Shown here: one piece after another, positions 17,697 to 26,676 of the stretch
Layout: each line of letters starts with the position of its first letter
How positions within the stretch are numbered: the first letter of the stretch is position 1
NCBI RefSeq assembly: GCF_004745425.1
Contig: NZ_PGGK01000006.1
Span: forward strand, 94,426 to 158,425
Length of the DNA: 64,000 bases
Direction of reading: 5' to 3'
Source: Methanolobus halotolerans
Lineage (GTDB): Archaea; Halobacteriota; Methanosarcinia; Methanosarcinales; Methanosarcinaceae
Notes under the pieces: model-generated
What the model was told of the DNA's origin: nothing
Seen by the model: the letters and a program-made list of their open reading frames with translations, nothing else
The model's database searches: none
Translations under genes and position numbers: made by a program

Positions 17697-18257
17697 TTAT
17701 TCTTCCCGACACATTTCCTGAGACTCTTCCTGCCTGTTGTCTATTACTTTCTTTCCACGTTCGGCCGGTACAATCATAAGTTCTCCGTCTGTGAATTCCT
17801 TTCTGAGGGGGTCATTTCCGGCTATCCTGTCCAGGGTCACTGCCACGGCTGCAACCTCTGAATGGGGCTGGTTTCCCACAGCAACATTCCAGTCTGAAAG
17901 TTCGTATATCTCAAAGGGAACCTTTTCGGCACCCACTACCACCATTAACTTTTCACACAGGCTGATCTCCGAAACAGCATCCGGCAGGTTTATCCCGTAC
18001 ATCGACAGGTGGCAGACTTTCCCGCCTTCTTCCTTCCACTTCCTGATCTCGGTCTTCCAGTTAACATTGTTTGTGACATAGAAGTTCCCTCCCCATCTTT
18101 TTGCAACATCCCGGATATTTTCTGTAAGCTTTGGGTCATCAGATGCCAGCAACATACCCTCGGCACCAAAAGCCCTGGCAGTAAGTCCTACATGGGTGGT
18201 TATTCTCTTATCCCTCACCGGACGGTGTCCGAGCCTGAGAATGACAATTTGCTGCAT
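17697..18257 (-). CDS. tRNA (cytidine(56)-2'-O)-methyltransferase Trm56
   Basis: 186 residues, a SPOUT-class methylase. The opening MQQIVILRLGHRPVRDKR with THVGLTARAFGA matches archaeal aTrm56, which methylates the ribose of C56 in the T loop using SAM. The knot region contains KLMVVVGAEKVPFEIYELSDWNVAVGNQPHSEVAA. A short C-terminal basic/acidic tail follows. AAGGTG precedes the ATG. It lies 26 bases downstream of the AMP phosphorylase gene on the same strand. Confidence 0.9.
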   Translation of the reverse strand: MQQIVILRLGHRPVRDKRITTHVGLTARAFGAEGMLLASDDPKLTENIRDVAKRWGGNFYVTNNVNWKTEIRKWKEEGGKVCHLSMYGINLPDAVSEISLCEKLMVVVGAEKVPFEIYELSDWNVAVGNQPHSEVAAVAVTLDRIAGNDPLRKEFTDGELMIVPAERGKKVIDNRQEESQEMCREE

Positions 18258-18283
18258 ATGTACACCTTGATCCTCAGGAGAGA

Positions 18284-19804
18284 TTACATTTCCTTCAGAT
18301 CAGCCACCTTTTCGATAAGCATTCCTTCGACGAATATGGGAGGATGTTCTCTGCAGAACTTAACGGCGTCTTTGAGTTTATCTTTCTTTTCTGCATAGAT
18401 GGTCAGTACAGGCTGGCCTTTCTCTACTACCTGACCACGTTTCTTGTGTATCAGTACACCCGCACCCTTATCGTTGGGTGCACCTGCGAACCTTGCTGTC
18501 TGTACGATGCGCTTGTTATAGAACTCTATGATGTATCCGTTTGCAGGAGCTGTGATGTCCGCCTTGAATTGACCTACTGCGATATCCTCAGAGGTTATAT
18601 CGGGATTACCGCCCTGTATCCGGATGATCTCCTTCAGTTTTGCGAGAGCCTTACCGTTCTTCAGTGTCTCAAGAGCAAGCTCTCTCCCCTGTCCCCTCGG
18701 GGCCGCACTGCCCATCTCAAGCAGCATACCTGCAATTATGACACTCTTTTCAATAAGACTGTTAGGTCCTTCCATGGTTTCAAGTACCTTTAGTGCCTCG
18801 ATCACTTCAAGTGCCGGGCCCACTGTCCTGCCTATCGGAGAAGCACCATAGGTAAGAGCACAGTCCACATCCATACCCAGGCGCTCGCCCAGACTTATGA
18901 GGTCCCTTGCAAGTTTCCTGCCTGCTTTTACATCAAGGATCTTCGTACCTGCACCCATCGGAATGTCCATGACTACTTTCTGGGCACCGACAGCCCCTTT
19001 CTTTGCCATGATCGAAGCCAGAAGCTGGCAGTGCGGGTCAATGGAAAGAGGATATTCAACCTTGATGAGCTTGTCATCTGCAGGTGCAATGTTGGTGGCA
19101 CCACCCCATACAATAACACCGCCAACCTTTTCGGTCATCTCCTTTATCTGTTCAGCCGAAAACTCTACAGGTGCAAGTATCTCCATCAGGTCAGCAGTCC
19201 CTCCGGCACCTGTGATGGCACGGGAACTCGTCTTTGGAATGAGCAGACCGTTAGCAGCAACAATTGGTACAATGAGAAGAGTAATCTTATTGCCCGGTAC
19301 GCCTCCGATGGAATGTTTATCCATTATCGGTGAAGTGCTGAACTCTATTCTCTCTCCAGTGTCTATCATGGCCTTTGTCAGCCATTCGGTCTCATCCTCG
19401 GAGAGATCCTTGATATAAGTAGCTGTCAGGAAAGCGGCGATCTCTATATCACTCAGATTCTCCTCTACTATATCCCTCACCAGCTCGTTTATCTCGTCCC
19501 TTTCCAGTTTAAGACCATCCATGACCTTTCGGATAATACGGGAGGATTTCGGTCTCTCCGCAGCCTCTACTTCCACAGTCTCGGTCCATTCCCGCTGAAG
19601 CTGCTCCTGCACTTCATGGTACAGTCCTATCATTCCGGAAGAGATCATGTCCTCTGTAAAATCAACGATGGCTGTCAGGGTCACATGGTCCTTTATCCTT
19701 ACTCTGTCCCCCTCATGGACTCCTAACTCCTTCGCATCGATGGAGTTCATGACTACTTTATACTTGCCGACTTTGATATCAATGGGCTGTACTTTTAACT
19801 GCAT
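18284..19804 (-). CDS. deoA: AMP phosphorylase
   Basis: 506 residues, the long archaeal form of the thymidine phosphorylase family. It has an N-terminal extra beta domain (MQLKVQPIDIKVGKYKVVMN). The core phosphate and nucleoside motifs are KHSIGGVPGNK, SSRAITGAGGTAD and GAQKVVMDIPMGAGTK. The enzyme phosphorolyses AMP to adenine and ribose 1,5-bisphosphate, which feeds R15P isomerase and the type III RuBisCO pathway in archaea. Neither partner gene is in this window. AGGTGTAAAA precedes the ATG. The length matches the family. Confidence 0.93.
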   Translation of the reverse strand: MQLKVQPIDIKVGKYKVVMNSIDAKELGVHEGDRVRIKDHVTLTAIVDFTEDMISSGMIGLYHEVQEQLQREWTETVEVEAAERPKSSRIIRKVMDGLKLERDEINELVRDIVEENLSDIEIAAFLTATYIKDLSEDETEWLTKAMIDTGERIEFSTSPIMDKHSIGGVPGNKITLLIVPIVAANGLLIPKTSSRAITGAGGTADLMEILAPVEFSAEQIKEMTEKVGGVIVWGGATNIAPADDKLIKVEYPLSIDPHCQLLASIMAKKGAVGAQKVVMDIPMGAGTKILDVKAGRKLARDLISLGERLGMDVDCALTYGASPIGRTVGPALEVIEALKVLETMEGPNSLIEKSVIIAGMLLEMGSAAPRGQGRELALETLKNGKALAKLKEIIRIQGGNPDITSEDIAVGQFKADITAPANGYIIEFYNKRIVQTARFAGAPNDKGAGVLIHKKRGQVVEKGQPVLTIYAEKKDKLKDAVKFCREHPPIFVEGMLIEKVADLKEM

Positions 19805-19972
19805 TTTTACACCTTTTTTATAGTATACAGAAATGCACTAGGGTTAAATATGTTTATGGTATGTCCAGATGCAAGGAAGTATTAATGAATGCACTCATTT
19901 ACAGCGGTTTTGTGCATACTGATCAAGTGAGACCAAAATGACTATATGATATCCTATCTCACGGAGAAGCTG

Positions 19973-20596
19973 ATGAGATACAGTAAACTGTTTATGATGC
20001 TTATACTGGGAAGTGCCCTGCTTCTTAGTGGATGTGTAGATACCGAGGATCTTTCTGCACAGACGGCGTCAGTAGAAAATGGGGACATTGTTACACTGGA
20101 TTATACTGTAATGAGTGAGGACGGCACAGTCGTTGAGACATCCAATGAGGAAAGTGCTGAAAATAACAATATCGAGCAGACTGCAGAACCACTGGTGTTC
20201 GAAGTTGAGTCCGGACAGATAATTGAAGGAATCGATAAAGGCGTTGTCGGCATGAGCGAAGGAGAACAGAAAGAACTGACACTGCCACCGGAACAGGCTT
20301 TTGGCCCATACAGGGAAGAACTGGTACAAGAGATACCCATCCAGGAATACCAGAATGCCACCAACACAACCGAGGTACCTCAGCCTGGAGAACAGTTGAT
20401 GTCCCAGATGGGAGTAATTACTGTCAAGGATGTCAATGATACCCACATTGTACTGGACGCTAATTCACCGTTTGCTAATGATACTATGATCTTTGAAGTA
20501 ACAGTGATTTCCATTGAAAAGGGAGAAACATCAACAAATGATGTTGAAGTGCCGTCAGAAGATTCTGAAGCATTTACCGTAGATGAAGGCATGTAA
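19973..20596 (+). CDS. FKBP-type prolyl isomerase lipoprotein
   Basis: 207 residues from the ATG at 19973, which has GGAG seven bases upstream; the frame opens at 19946 but without such a signal. A lipoprotein signal peptide ends in the lipobox LLLSGC. The mature part is an FKBP/SlyD-like domain: VTLDYTVMSEDGTVVET, VESGQIIEGIDKGVVGM and LPPEQAFGPY, with a flap insertion. It probably acts as a folding factor on the outer membrane face. It is distinct from the cytoplasmic FKBP at 6736-7503. Confidence 0.85.
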   Translation: MRYSKLFMMLILGSALLLSGCVDTEDLSAQTASVENGDIVTLDYTVMSEDGTVVETSNEESAENNNIEQTAEPLVFEVESGQIIEGIDKGVVGMSEGEQKELTLPPEQAFGPYREELVQEIPIQEYQNATNTTEVPQPGEQLMSQMGVITVKDVNDTHIVLDANSPFANDTMIFEVTVISIEKGETSTNDVEVPSEDSEAFTVDEGM

Positions 20597-20656
20597 ACAC
20601 CTGAGATTGTGACCCGTAAGTCGAAAATTGATACATTCGATAGTAAGAAACCTGAG

Positions 20657-20744
20657 TTCCGGCCCGGTTGAGGTCTTATCAGATCACAGCTTGCACACTC
20701 TTAACACTTCGGTGGCTAACATTTAAGTTGCTGCAGGGCCGGAA
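20657..20744 (+). ncRNA. Candidate structured RNA element
   Basis: Perfect 9-bp outer arms (TTCCGGCCC at 20657-20665, GGGCCGGAA at 20736-20744) enclose smaller nested pairings: CAGC with GCTG, CTTAA with TTAAG, and a CAC-TTCG-GTG tetraloop hairpin at the tip. The nesting and a cUUCGg loop suggest a folded RNA or a transposon-end structure. Strand is nominal because the arms are palindromic. No known family is recognised. Confidence 0.4.
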
Positions 20745-20772
20745 ATTCAATATATTTTTCATAAATGTGAAG

Positions 20773-20880
20773 GCTCGTGAACTATCCCGAAGCTAAAGAC
20801 TTCGTGGCTTCCTGCTTCATTCCCCGAACTTATGTTCACCAGTCCACAGGCTCTTCCCGCAGTCCCTGCGGTGTTTGAGT
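20773..20880. mobile_element. Orphan IS200/IS605-like element end
   Basis: GTGAACTATCCCGAAGCTAA continues into a hairpin (CGAAG 20788-20792 with CTTCG 20800-20804), then TGGCTTCCTGCTTCATT, then a second hairpin CCGCAG-TCC-CTGCGG (20857-20871). This order of a CTAAAG-type hairpin followed by GGCTTCCTGCTTC is common at the ends of archaeal IS200/IS605-type elements. No TnpA or TnpB coding sequence is adjacent, so only an end remains. The recognition is from memory of such ends. Confidence 0.4.
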
Positions 20881-21072
20881 TACTAAAATGTAATGTAGCC
20901 ACTTGGTTATCGTGGTTATAATTAAAACAAAAACATTATGGGATATATAATTAATGGACACTTACACATCCTATGCTAAAGACACAGGAGTTTTATGCTC
21001 CATCTATAAAAAATGATTTTTGCATGATATGCCACCACTTCATTTAAAAGTAATCAGCATAAATACAAACCC

Positions 21073-21537
21073 ATGAACTTTTTCATGCAGACAGCCATTG
21101 ACGAAGCCCGACATGGAGTCCTGCATAACCACGGAGGGCCCTTTGGTGCGGTGATCGTCAGAGAAAGGGAAATAATTTCCAGGACACATAATGAGGTGCT
21201 CAGGACCAATGACCCTACGGCCCATGCCGAAGTGCTTGCAATCAGGCAGGCTTCATCTGTTCTCGGGAAGTTCGATCTCTCGGAGTGCGAGATATATATC
21301 ACTTCCCAGCCATGTCCGATGTGCCTCGCAGCTATTTACTGGGCAAGGATAAAAACCATTTACTTTGGTTCCGATAAGGAAGATGTAGCAGAGATTGGAT
21401 TTGATGACAGTCACTTCTATGACCTTATATGTGGCGATGCTGAAGATCCTGATTTTAGAACTGTGAGGATTGAGAGGGAGAAATGCCTTGAATTACTTGA
21501 GATCTGGGAAAAAAAGCCCGACAGGAAAATGTATTGA
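21073..21537 (+). CDS. Nucleoside/guanine deaminase (CDA-like)
   Basis: 154 residues. The zinc site is in the two motifs TAHAEVLAIRQA (about residues 52-63) and QPCPMCLAAIYWARI (about 80-94). The spacing matches guanine deaminase/tRNA adenosine deaminase-like members; the late EREKCLEL and C-terminal tail resemble guanine deaminases more than TadA. It would deaminate a purine base or nucleoside. The TATA-like CATTTAAAAGT about 25-30 bases upstream with no ribosome binding site suggests a leaderless mRNA. Confidence 0.83.
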   Translation: MNFFMQTAIDEARHGVLHNHGGPFGAVIVREREIISRTHNEVLRTNDPTAHAEVLAIRQASSVLGKFDLSECEIYITSQPCPMCLAAIYWARIKTIYFGSDKEDVAEIGFDDSHFYDLICGDAEDPDFRTVRIEREKCLELLEIWEKKPDRKMY

Positions 21538-21632
21538 GAGCTGCAAGCAGCAATTATATAGATAAATAAACAAATAATTCAAAGTACCCGTAGCAACGAC
21601 TGTTTTAAAAATAGACAAATGGTGGTTCAAAA

Positions 21633-22814
21633 ATGGCACTCGATGATTTTGCAGCAAGTATTATAATATTTATTGTAACCTTGTTCCTTGTGCTGGTACT
21701 TACTTATCTTTTCAGGAAGAGATCGGTCTTTTCTAAGGAAAAGATAGTCCAGCAACTGATAATATTCTCATTGCTCATTACCGGACTTATCTTTATTATT
21801 TTCACCCTGCCGATCGGGGTTGAGGATAAGAATATAATTCTGACACTCGTGGGTATCATCATAGGTGCGGTAATCACCTTTGCCTCGACAACCTTTGTCG
21901 CCAACGCCATGGCTGGTATCATGCTCAGGCTCATCAACCCTTTTCTAATAGGGGATTTCATCCAAATAAACGATACATTCGGAAGGGTCACAGAGATAAA
22001 TTTCCTGCACACTCAGGTCCAGTCCATCGACAGAGATCTGGTCACTATACCAAACAGCACACTGGTACTCAACCCGCTCAAAACGATTCGCTCATCAGGA
22101 ACAATTATCACTACCAGCGTATCCCTGGGTTACAACATCCCCCGCAAGAGCATCGAAAGGAATCTTCTGCTTGCCGCTGAAAGAATCGGGCTGGAAAATC
22201 CTTTTGTACATGTAATGAATCTGGGTGATTTTTCGGTTACCTATAAAGTGGGAGGGCTGCTTAAGGATGTTGAAAGTGTCATTACTGCAAGGTCCGATTT
22301 CAGAAAGAGTGTGATGGACTCACTGCATGAGGCCGATATTGAGATCGTGTCCCCTACCTTTACCAACCGCAGAGAACTCAGCAATGACTATGTATGCCTG
22401 CCTCCTGAAGAGGAAGACACAGCAGTTGAAATAGAAGAACAGAAAATACCTGATGTCAAGACCGAGGAGATTATATTCGATAAGGCCATCGAAGCCCGCC
22501 ACATTGATTATATATATAAGACCGTAGAAATGTTCCCGGAAAGAAGAAAAGCTCTGGAAGAAAGGTTAAAAAAGCTACCTGATGAAGATTCCCGGGAAAG
22601 TATAAGAGCAGAACTGAAATTGCTTGAGCAAAAGGAAGTAGAACTAAAGCCTGCGGTACAGGAGCTCATGAGCATTCCGGACATAACGGCTGCTATGGAT
22701 GAAAAAGAAAAACAGCTGATTATTGATTCCATCAGGAACATCGAAAGCATGGCCTCTGAGATCGACATCTGGCTCAAGCGACTTGAAAAACGGCTGGAGA
22801 ACTTCTCTGACTGA
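21633..22814 (+). CDS. MscS-family mechanosensitive channel
   Basis: 393 residues. Three hydrophobic segments lie at about 7-26, 40-58 and 66-100, the last being the pore-lining TM3 with small residues (GIIIGAVITFAS, FVANAMAGIM). The MscS beta domain follows (NPFLIGDFIQINDTFGRVTEINFLHTQVQSID). The cytoplasmic vestibule is followed by a long charged helical extension from about residue 275 to the end. This tail is likely a coiled coil and is longer than in the simplest MscS proteins. GGTGGTTC precedes the ATG. The channel would release solutes on osmotic down-shock. Confidence 0.88.
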   Translation: MALDDFAASIIIFIVTLFLVLVLTYLFRKRSVFSKEKIVQQLIIFSLLITGLIFIIFTLPIGVEDKNIILTLVGIIIGAVITFASTTFVANAMAGIMLRLINPFLIGDFIQINDTFGRVTEINFLHTQVQSIDRDLVTIPNSTLVLNPLKTIRSSGTIITTSVSLGYNIPRKSIERNLLLAAERIGLENPFVHVMNLGDFSVTYKVGGLLKDVESVITARSDFRKSVMDSLHEADIEIVSPTFTNRRELSNDYVCLPPEEEDTAVEIEEQKIPDVKTEEIIFDKAIEARHIDYIYKTVEMFPERRKALEERLKKLPDEDSRESIRAELKLLEQKEVELKPAVQELMSIPDITAAMDEKEKQLIIDSIRNIESMASEIDIWLKRLEKRLENFSD

Positions 22815-22916
22815 AAAGATAATCCTGTGAGGAATTGAGAGTATTGAGCTTCAAATCGTGGATTTTTCCATTGCGGGACAAAAAATACTTTAAATTAAGC
22901 ACTCCTATTGCCCAGA

Positions 22917-23798
22917 ATGATAATCGCTGTGCTAGGGCCTAAAGGCTCTTACTCGGAAAAGGCTGCCATGCAATGGCTTGCTGAAAATGGCAGTGAAGAA
23001 GGTTATATTCTCGAATATTGTGATGACATACAGGATGTGTTCTCTTCCCTTGCAACGGGTTCTGCTAAAATTGGGATAACACCGGTGGAGAACTCCATCG
23101 AAGGCTCAGTTGGAGTCACACTTGATATGCTTTTTGAACATGATGTCTCCATCATCGCAGAGACAGTAGTAGCAATTGAGCACTGCCTGCTTTCCAGGGG
23201 CAGGAAAAAGGATATCAGGATCATTCTTTCACACCCCCAGGGGCTTGCACAGTGCAGGCAGTTCCTGAAGGACCATTTTAAAGGCGTGGAACTGCGGACC
23301 ACAGGTAGCACTTCCCATGCTGCAAAGCTTGCAACGGAGTTCGAGGAGATGGCGGCTATTGCTTCCCGTGAATCGGCACAGATGTACGGCCTTGAAGTAC
23401 TGGTCCCCAGCATACAGGACAGGGAGCAGAACCACACACGTTTTCTTATTATGATACGCTCAGGAGATGCCGCTGCAGGTAGCCAGTACCCAGCGGAAAA
23501 CCCGGCAGTGAAGAAGGGAATATATACTGGCAAGACATCAATGATCGTCGGTCTTGACCGTGACAGGCCCGGAGCCCTTTATGAGATACTGGAAGAGTTC
23601 GCCTGCAGGAAGATAAATCTCACCAGAATAGAGTCCAGGCCTTCAAAGCGTGCGCTTGGTGATTATGTATTCTATATAGATCTCGAAGGACATATAAGCG
23701 ATGATATTATAAAAGATGCAATATATAATATAGAGTCAAAAGTCGGAATGTTGAAAATGCTAGGATCATATCCGATGTTCAAGAATAATCACTTATAA
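22917..23798 (+). CDS. pheA: Prephenate dehydratase with ACT domain
   Basis: 293 residues from the ATG at 22917 (the frame opens at a TTG at 22908). The N-terminal catalytic part has LGPKGSYSEKAA, ITPVENSIEGSVG and the active-site segment NHTRFLIM. A C-terminal ACT domain follows, with GALYEILEEFACRKINLTRIESRPS, the ESRP phenylalanine-binding motif. It converts prephenate to phenylpyruvate and is feedback-inhibited by phenylalanine in this family. The TATA-like TACTTTAAATTA at 22887-22898 lies about 25 bases before 22917 with no ribosome binding site, which favours this start and a leaderless mRNA. Confidence 0.93.
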   Translation: MIIAVLGPKGSYSEKAAMQWLAENGSEEGYILEYCDDIQDVFSSLATGSAKIGITPVENSIEGSVGVTLDMLFEHDVSIIAETVVAIEHCLLSRGRKKDIRIILSHPQGLAQCRQFLKDHFKGVELRTTGSTSHAAKLATEFEEMAAIASRESAQMYGLEVLVPSIQDREQNHTRFLIMIRSGDAAAGSQYPAENPAVKKGIYTGKTSMIVGLDRDRPGALYEILEEFACRKINLTRIESRPSKRALGDYVFYIDLEGHISDDIIKDAIYNIESKVGMLKMLGSYPMFKNNHL

Positions 23799-23829
23799 AT
23801 AGGTACAGTCACATCGAACCGGTGCCGCA

Positions 23830-24726
23830 ATGGATGTCAGAGATTTTATAAAAAAGCAGGAATCGGCCCTCCGCAAGTACCGCAGGGTCTATAGAATACT
23901 GGACTTTATCACGATACTTATCATATTATACACACTTATGCTCCTGCTGAGCGTTGACCAGTTACTCCCGCTTATCAGTTATTTTGAGGTCCGCACCGGA
24001 AACAGCTACGACCTGACAGGTGTAAGCATCGCCTTTGAGACCGTGGTCATGCTGCTGATGGCTGCATTCCTGTCCATGATACTAACGTTCCTGATCCATA
24101 TAAGAGATAAGAGGACAGCCGCAATCCTGCAGATAGAGGAAAAGTATCCGGAACTGAAGGAAAGACTTCGTACTGCATACGATAACAGTAATGCTGACAA
24201 TATAATTGTTAACGATCTGCTACAGGTAGTGTCTTTTAGTCTGACAAAGGTAAGATCATCCGATTTCCTGAGAAAAAAAAGGATAACATTAGGAATTATG
24301 CTTATACTTATTTCTGTTTCAGCCCTGACTTTTGTTACTTTTTATAACATTCATACTGATACAACTTCTGAAGACTGGAAGGACCTCATAGACAGGCTCC
24401 CTTTTATTCCGGAAGAGGAAAATCCTGACGATCTTGTAGAGATGGGCGGAGATGACGAGGAGCAGAACGGAAATGGAGGCAATGAGGACCTGACCGGAGA
24501 ACCTACTGTCGTCGTTGTGGACGGGACGGAAGTTGACCTCTCACTACCACCTGGAACCGGGACAGGTTTCAGTCAGAATGAAGAGTCCGAAGAGATACTA
24601 CGGGAATTCGAGGATTCACCCGGCGGACCACCTGAAGCCACGCCTTCCGGGACATACTACGAAGAATTTCCGGACGGCTACGAAAGCGTTATAAGATCAT
24701 ACTTCGAGCAGCTGGCTGAAGAATAG
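23830..24726 (+). CDS. Membrane protein at head of Bat-like operon
   Basis: 298 residues. Two hydrophobic segments lie at about 22-45 and 60-88, a third at about 155-175. The C-terminal half is acidic, proline- and glycine-rich and probably extends outside or is disordered (PEEENPDDLVEMGGDDEEQ). No enzymatic motif. It precedes the MoxR gene by 57 bases with a clear AAGGAGAG signal in between. Similar proteins occupy this place in many archaeal MoxR/DUF58/VWA operons; their role is unknown. Confidence 0.7.
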   Translation: MDVRDFIKKQESALRKYRRVYRILDFITILIILYTLMLLLSVDQLLPLISYFEVRTGNSYDLTGVSIAFETVVMLLMAAFLSMILTFLIHIRDKRTAAILQIEEKYPELKERLRTAYDNSNADNIIVNDLLQVVSFSLTKVRSSDFLRKKRITLGIMLILISVSALTFVTFYNIHTDTTSEDWKDLIDRLPFIPEEENPDDLVEMGGDDEEQNGNGGNEDLTGEPTVVVVDGTEVDLSLPPGTGTGFSQNEESEEILREFEDSPGGPPEATPSGTYYEEFPDGYESVIRSYFEQLAEE

Positions 24727-24782
24727 ATCAAATACTGTAAATTAAAGGATCATTTAAATTACTAACAAAAAGGAGAGAACAA

Positions 24783-25754
24783 ATGGCTAGTGACCTGAAT
24801 TCAAGGGATCTTAATCAAACATACAAAGTTGCGGGAGATATGTTTGCTACTCTTTTCAAAGAGATTGGAAAGGTAGTTGTCGGCCAGAACAATACGGTGG
24901 AACAGATAATCATTGCAATATTATGTAACGGACACGCACTGGTAGAAAGTAACCCCGGACTGGGCAAGACCCTTACAATATCCACCATATCCAAGTCAAT
25001 GGACCTGAACTTCAGCAGGATACAGTGTACACCTGACCTCATGCCAGCGGATATCACCGGAACGAATATCATTGAAGAGAGCGACGGACACAAGCATTTC
25101 AAGTTCGAGCCAGGTCCCGTCTTTGCAAACATTGTACTTGCGGACGAGATCAACCGTGCATCACCGAAGACCCAGTCCGCATTGCTTGAGGCTATGCAGG
25201 AAAAACAGATAACAGTAGGTAACGACACGTTTTTACTTGAGCAGCCATTCTTTATCCTTGCTACTCAGAACCCAATTGAGATGGAAGGTACTTTCCCGCT
25301 TCCCGAAGCGCAGCTTGACAGGTTCCTCCTCAAGATACTAATGGAATATCCCCGGTATGAGGATGAGATAGAGATCGTGAACCGCTACACGCGTTCTGTG
25401 ATGCCCACCGTCGGTAAGGTGATAAACAAGAACACGCTGCTCGACCTTCAGAGACTTACGCGGGATATGCCTGTTGCAGATGACATCAAGAACCGTGCTA
25501 TCAAAATAGTTATGAGTACACGTATAAAGAACGAGTTTATCGAGTACGGTGCATCTCCCAGGGCATCAATCGGCCTTATCCTTGCTGCAAAAGCAAGAGC
25601 ACTCATCCAGGGAAGGAACTTCGTAAGCAATGATGATATCAATGCTATGGCCTACCCGATTCTGAGGCACAGGTTGATCCTTACCTTTGAATCCGAAAGG
25701 AAAGGTGTTACCACTGACCAGGTGATCAGAAATATACTTGAGAAGATCAAATGA
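24783..25754 (+). CDS. MoxR-family AAA+ ATPase
   Basis: 323 residues. Walker A is NPGLGKT. The Walker B and sensor region is VLADEINRASPKTQSALLEAMQE, and the following ATQNPIEMEGTFPLPEAQLDRFL is the MoxR signature. MoxR ATPases act as chaperones that mature or insert partners through VWA proteins. AAGGAGAGAACAA gives a strong ribosome site. It is followed by DUF58 and two VWA proteins, the classic arrangement. Confidence 0.94.
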   Translation: MASDLNSRDLNQTYKVAGDMFATLFKEIGKVVVGQNNTVEQIIIAILCNGHALVESNPGLGKTLTISTISKSMDLNFSRIQCTPDLMPADITGTNIIEESDGHKHFKFEPGPVFANIVLADEINRASPKTQSALLEAMQEKQITVGNDTFLLEQPFFILATQNPIEMEGTFPLPEAQLDRFLLKILMEYPRYEDEIEIVNRYTRSVMPTVGKVINKNTLLDLQRLTRDMPVADDIKNRAIKIVMSTRIKNEFIEYGASPRASIGLILAAKARALIQGRNFVSNDDINAMAYPILRHRLILTFESERKGVTTDQVIRNILEKIK

Positions 25755-25795
25755 GCTATCGGCCAGACCGGAAAACTTAATCCAAAAGGCAGGCA

Positions 25796-26674
25796 ATGAG
25801 CGATAAAAAGCATACCATAGATGTCGATTTTTTCAGGCAGCTCGACCGCTTTACCTTCATCGTAAGGAAGAAAGTATCATCTACCTACGCAGGTAGCAGG
25901 CGCTCCCTTCACAGCGGGAAAGGACTTGATACGATCGGCTACAGGGAATATCATAAGGGGGACGAACTCAAGTCCATAGACTGGAACGCCTATGCAAGAA
26001 CCGAGAAACTCTATGTGCGCCAGTTCGAGGAGGATAAATCCCTTACGACCCACATACTGCTGGATGCCAGCAACAGCATGGACTATGCAGGTGACAATAC
26101 CACCAAGTTCGAATATGCTACTATGCTCGCTGCCGGTTTTGCTTACCTTGTGACAAGGGACAACGACAAGTTTGCCATCTCTACTTTTTCCGATGAAATA
26201 GACATCTCAAAGGCCAGAAGAGGTAGAAAGTACCTCCTCGAAACGATCGAACGGCTTGAAGACCTTAAACTCGGAGGAAAGACCGGCATAGATAATGCCA
26301 CCGCGCAGTATGGAAAAGCCGTTAATTCGAGGTCACTTATCATTATCATCTCTGACTTCCTTGAAGACTTAGAGGCAATTGAGTCTGCAATCTATCGATT
26401 CTCTTATCATGATCTGATACTCGTGCAGGTACTTGACCCCACGGAACGGGACCTGACGGTCCACGGCCACAGCAAACTGGTCGACCTTGAAACAGAAGTT
26501 AATCTGGATACATATGTGAGTGACTCTTTTAAGGAAGAATACCAGGAACAGCTGGACACACACATCAACAGGATAAGTGACGTATGCAACAAGGTCGGGG
26601 CCGAATTTTACATATTCACAACCGATGTGCCCATCTTTGACGCATTCCTGCATACTATCGCCAGGAGGAAATAA
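25796..26674 (+). CDS. DUF58 domain (VWA-like) protein
   Basis: 292 residues. The DUF58 signature is YREYHKGDELKSIDWNAYAR, with GSRRSLHSGKGLD just before it. A VWA-like fold follows with HILLDASNSMD, a MIDAS-like D-x-S-x-S site, and later GKTGID. It is cytoplasmic. DUF58 proteins pair with MoxR ATPases and the adjacent membrane VWA proteins. It starts 41 bases after moxR and ends two bases before the next gene. Confidence 0.92.
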   Translation: MSDKKHTIDVDFFRQLDRFTFIVRKKVSSTYAGSRRSLHSGKGLDTIGYREYHKGDELKSIDWNAYARTEKLYVRQFEEDKSLTTHILLDASNSMDYAGDNTTKFEYATMLAAGFAYLVTRDNDKFAISTFSDEIDISKARRGRKYLLETIERLEDLKLGGKTGIDNATAQYGKAVNSRSLIIIISDFLEDLEAIESAIYRFSYHDLILVQVLDPTERDLTVHGHSKLVDLETEVNLDTYVSDSFKEEYQEQLDTHINRISDVCNKVGAEFYIFTTDVPIFDAFLHTIARRK

Positions 26675-26676
26675 GA

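Larger units (their letters stand above)
20597..21072. other. Intergenic region with structured RNA candidate and orphan IS200/IS605-like end
   Basis: 476 bases without a credible gene. It contains a nested inverted repeat (20657-20744), a transposon-end-like block (about 20773-20880) and, just before the deaminase, a TATA-like CATTTAAAAGT near 21040-21050. Confidence 0.5.
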
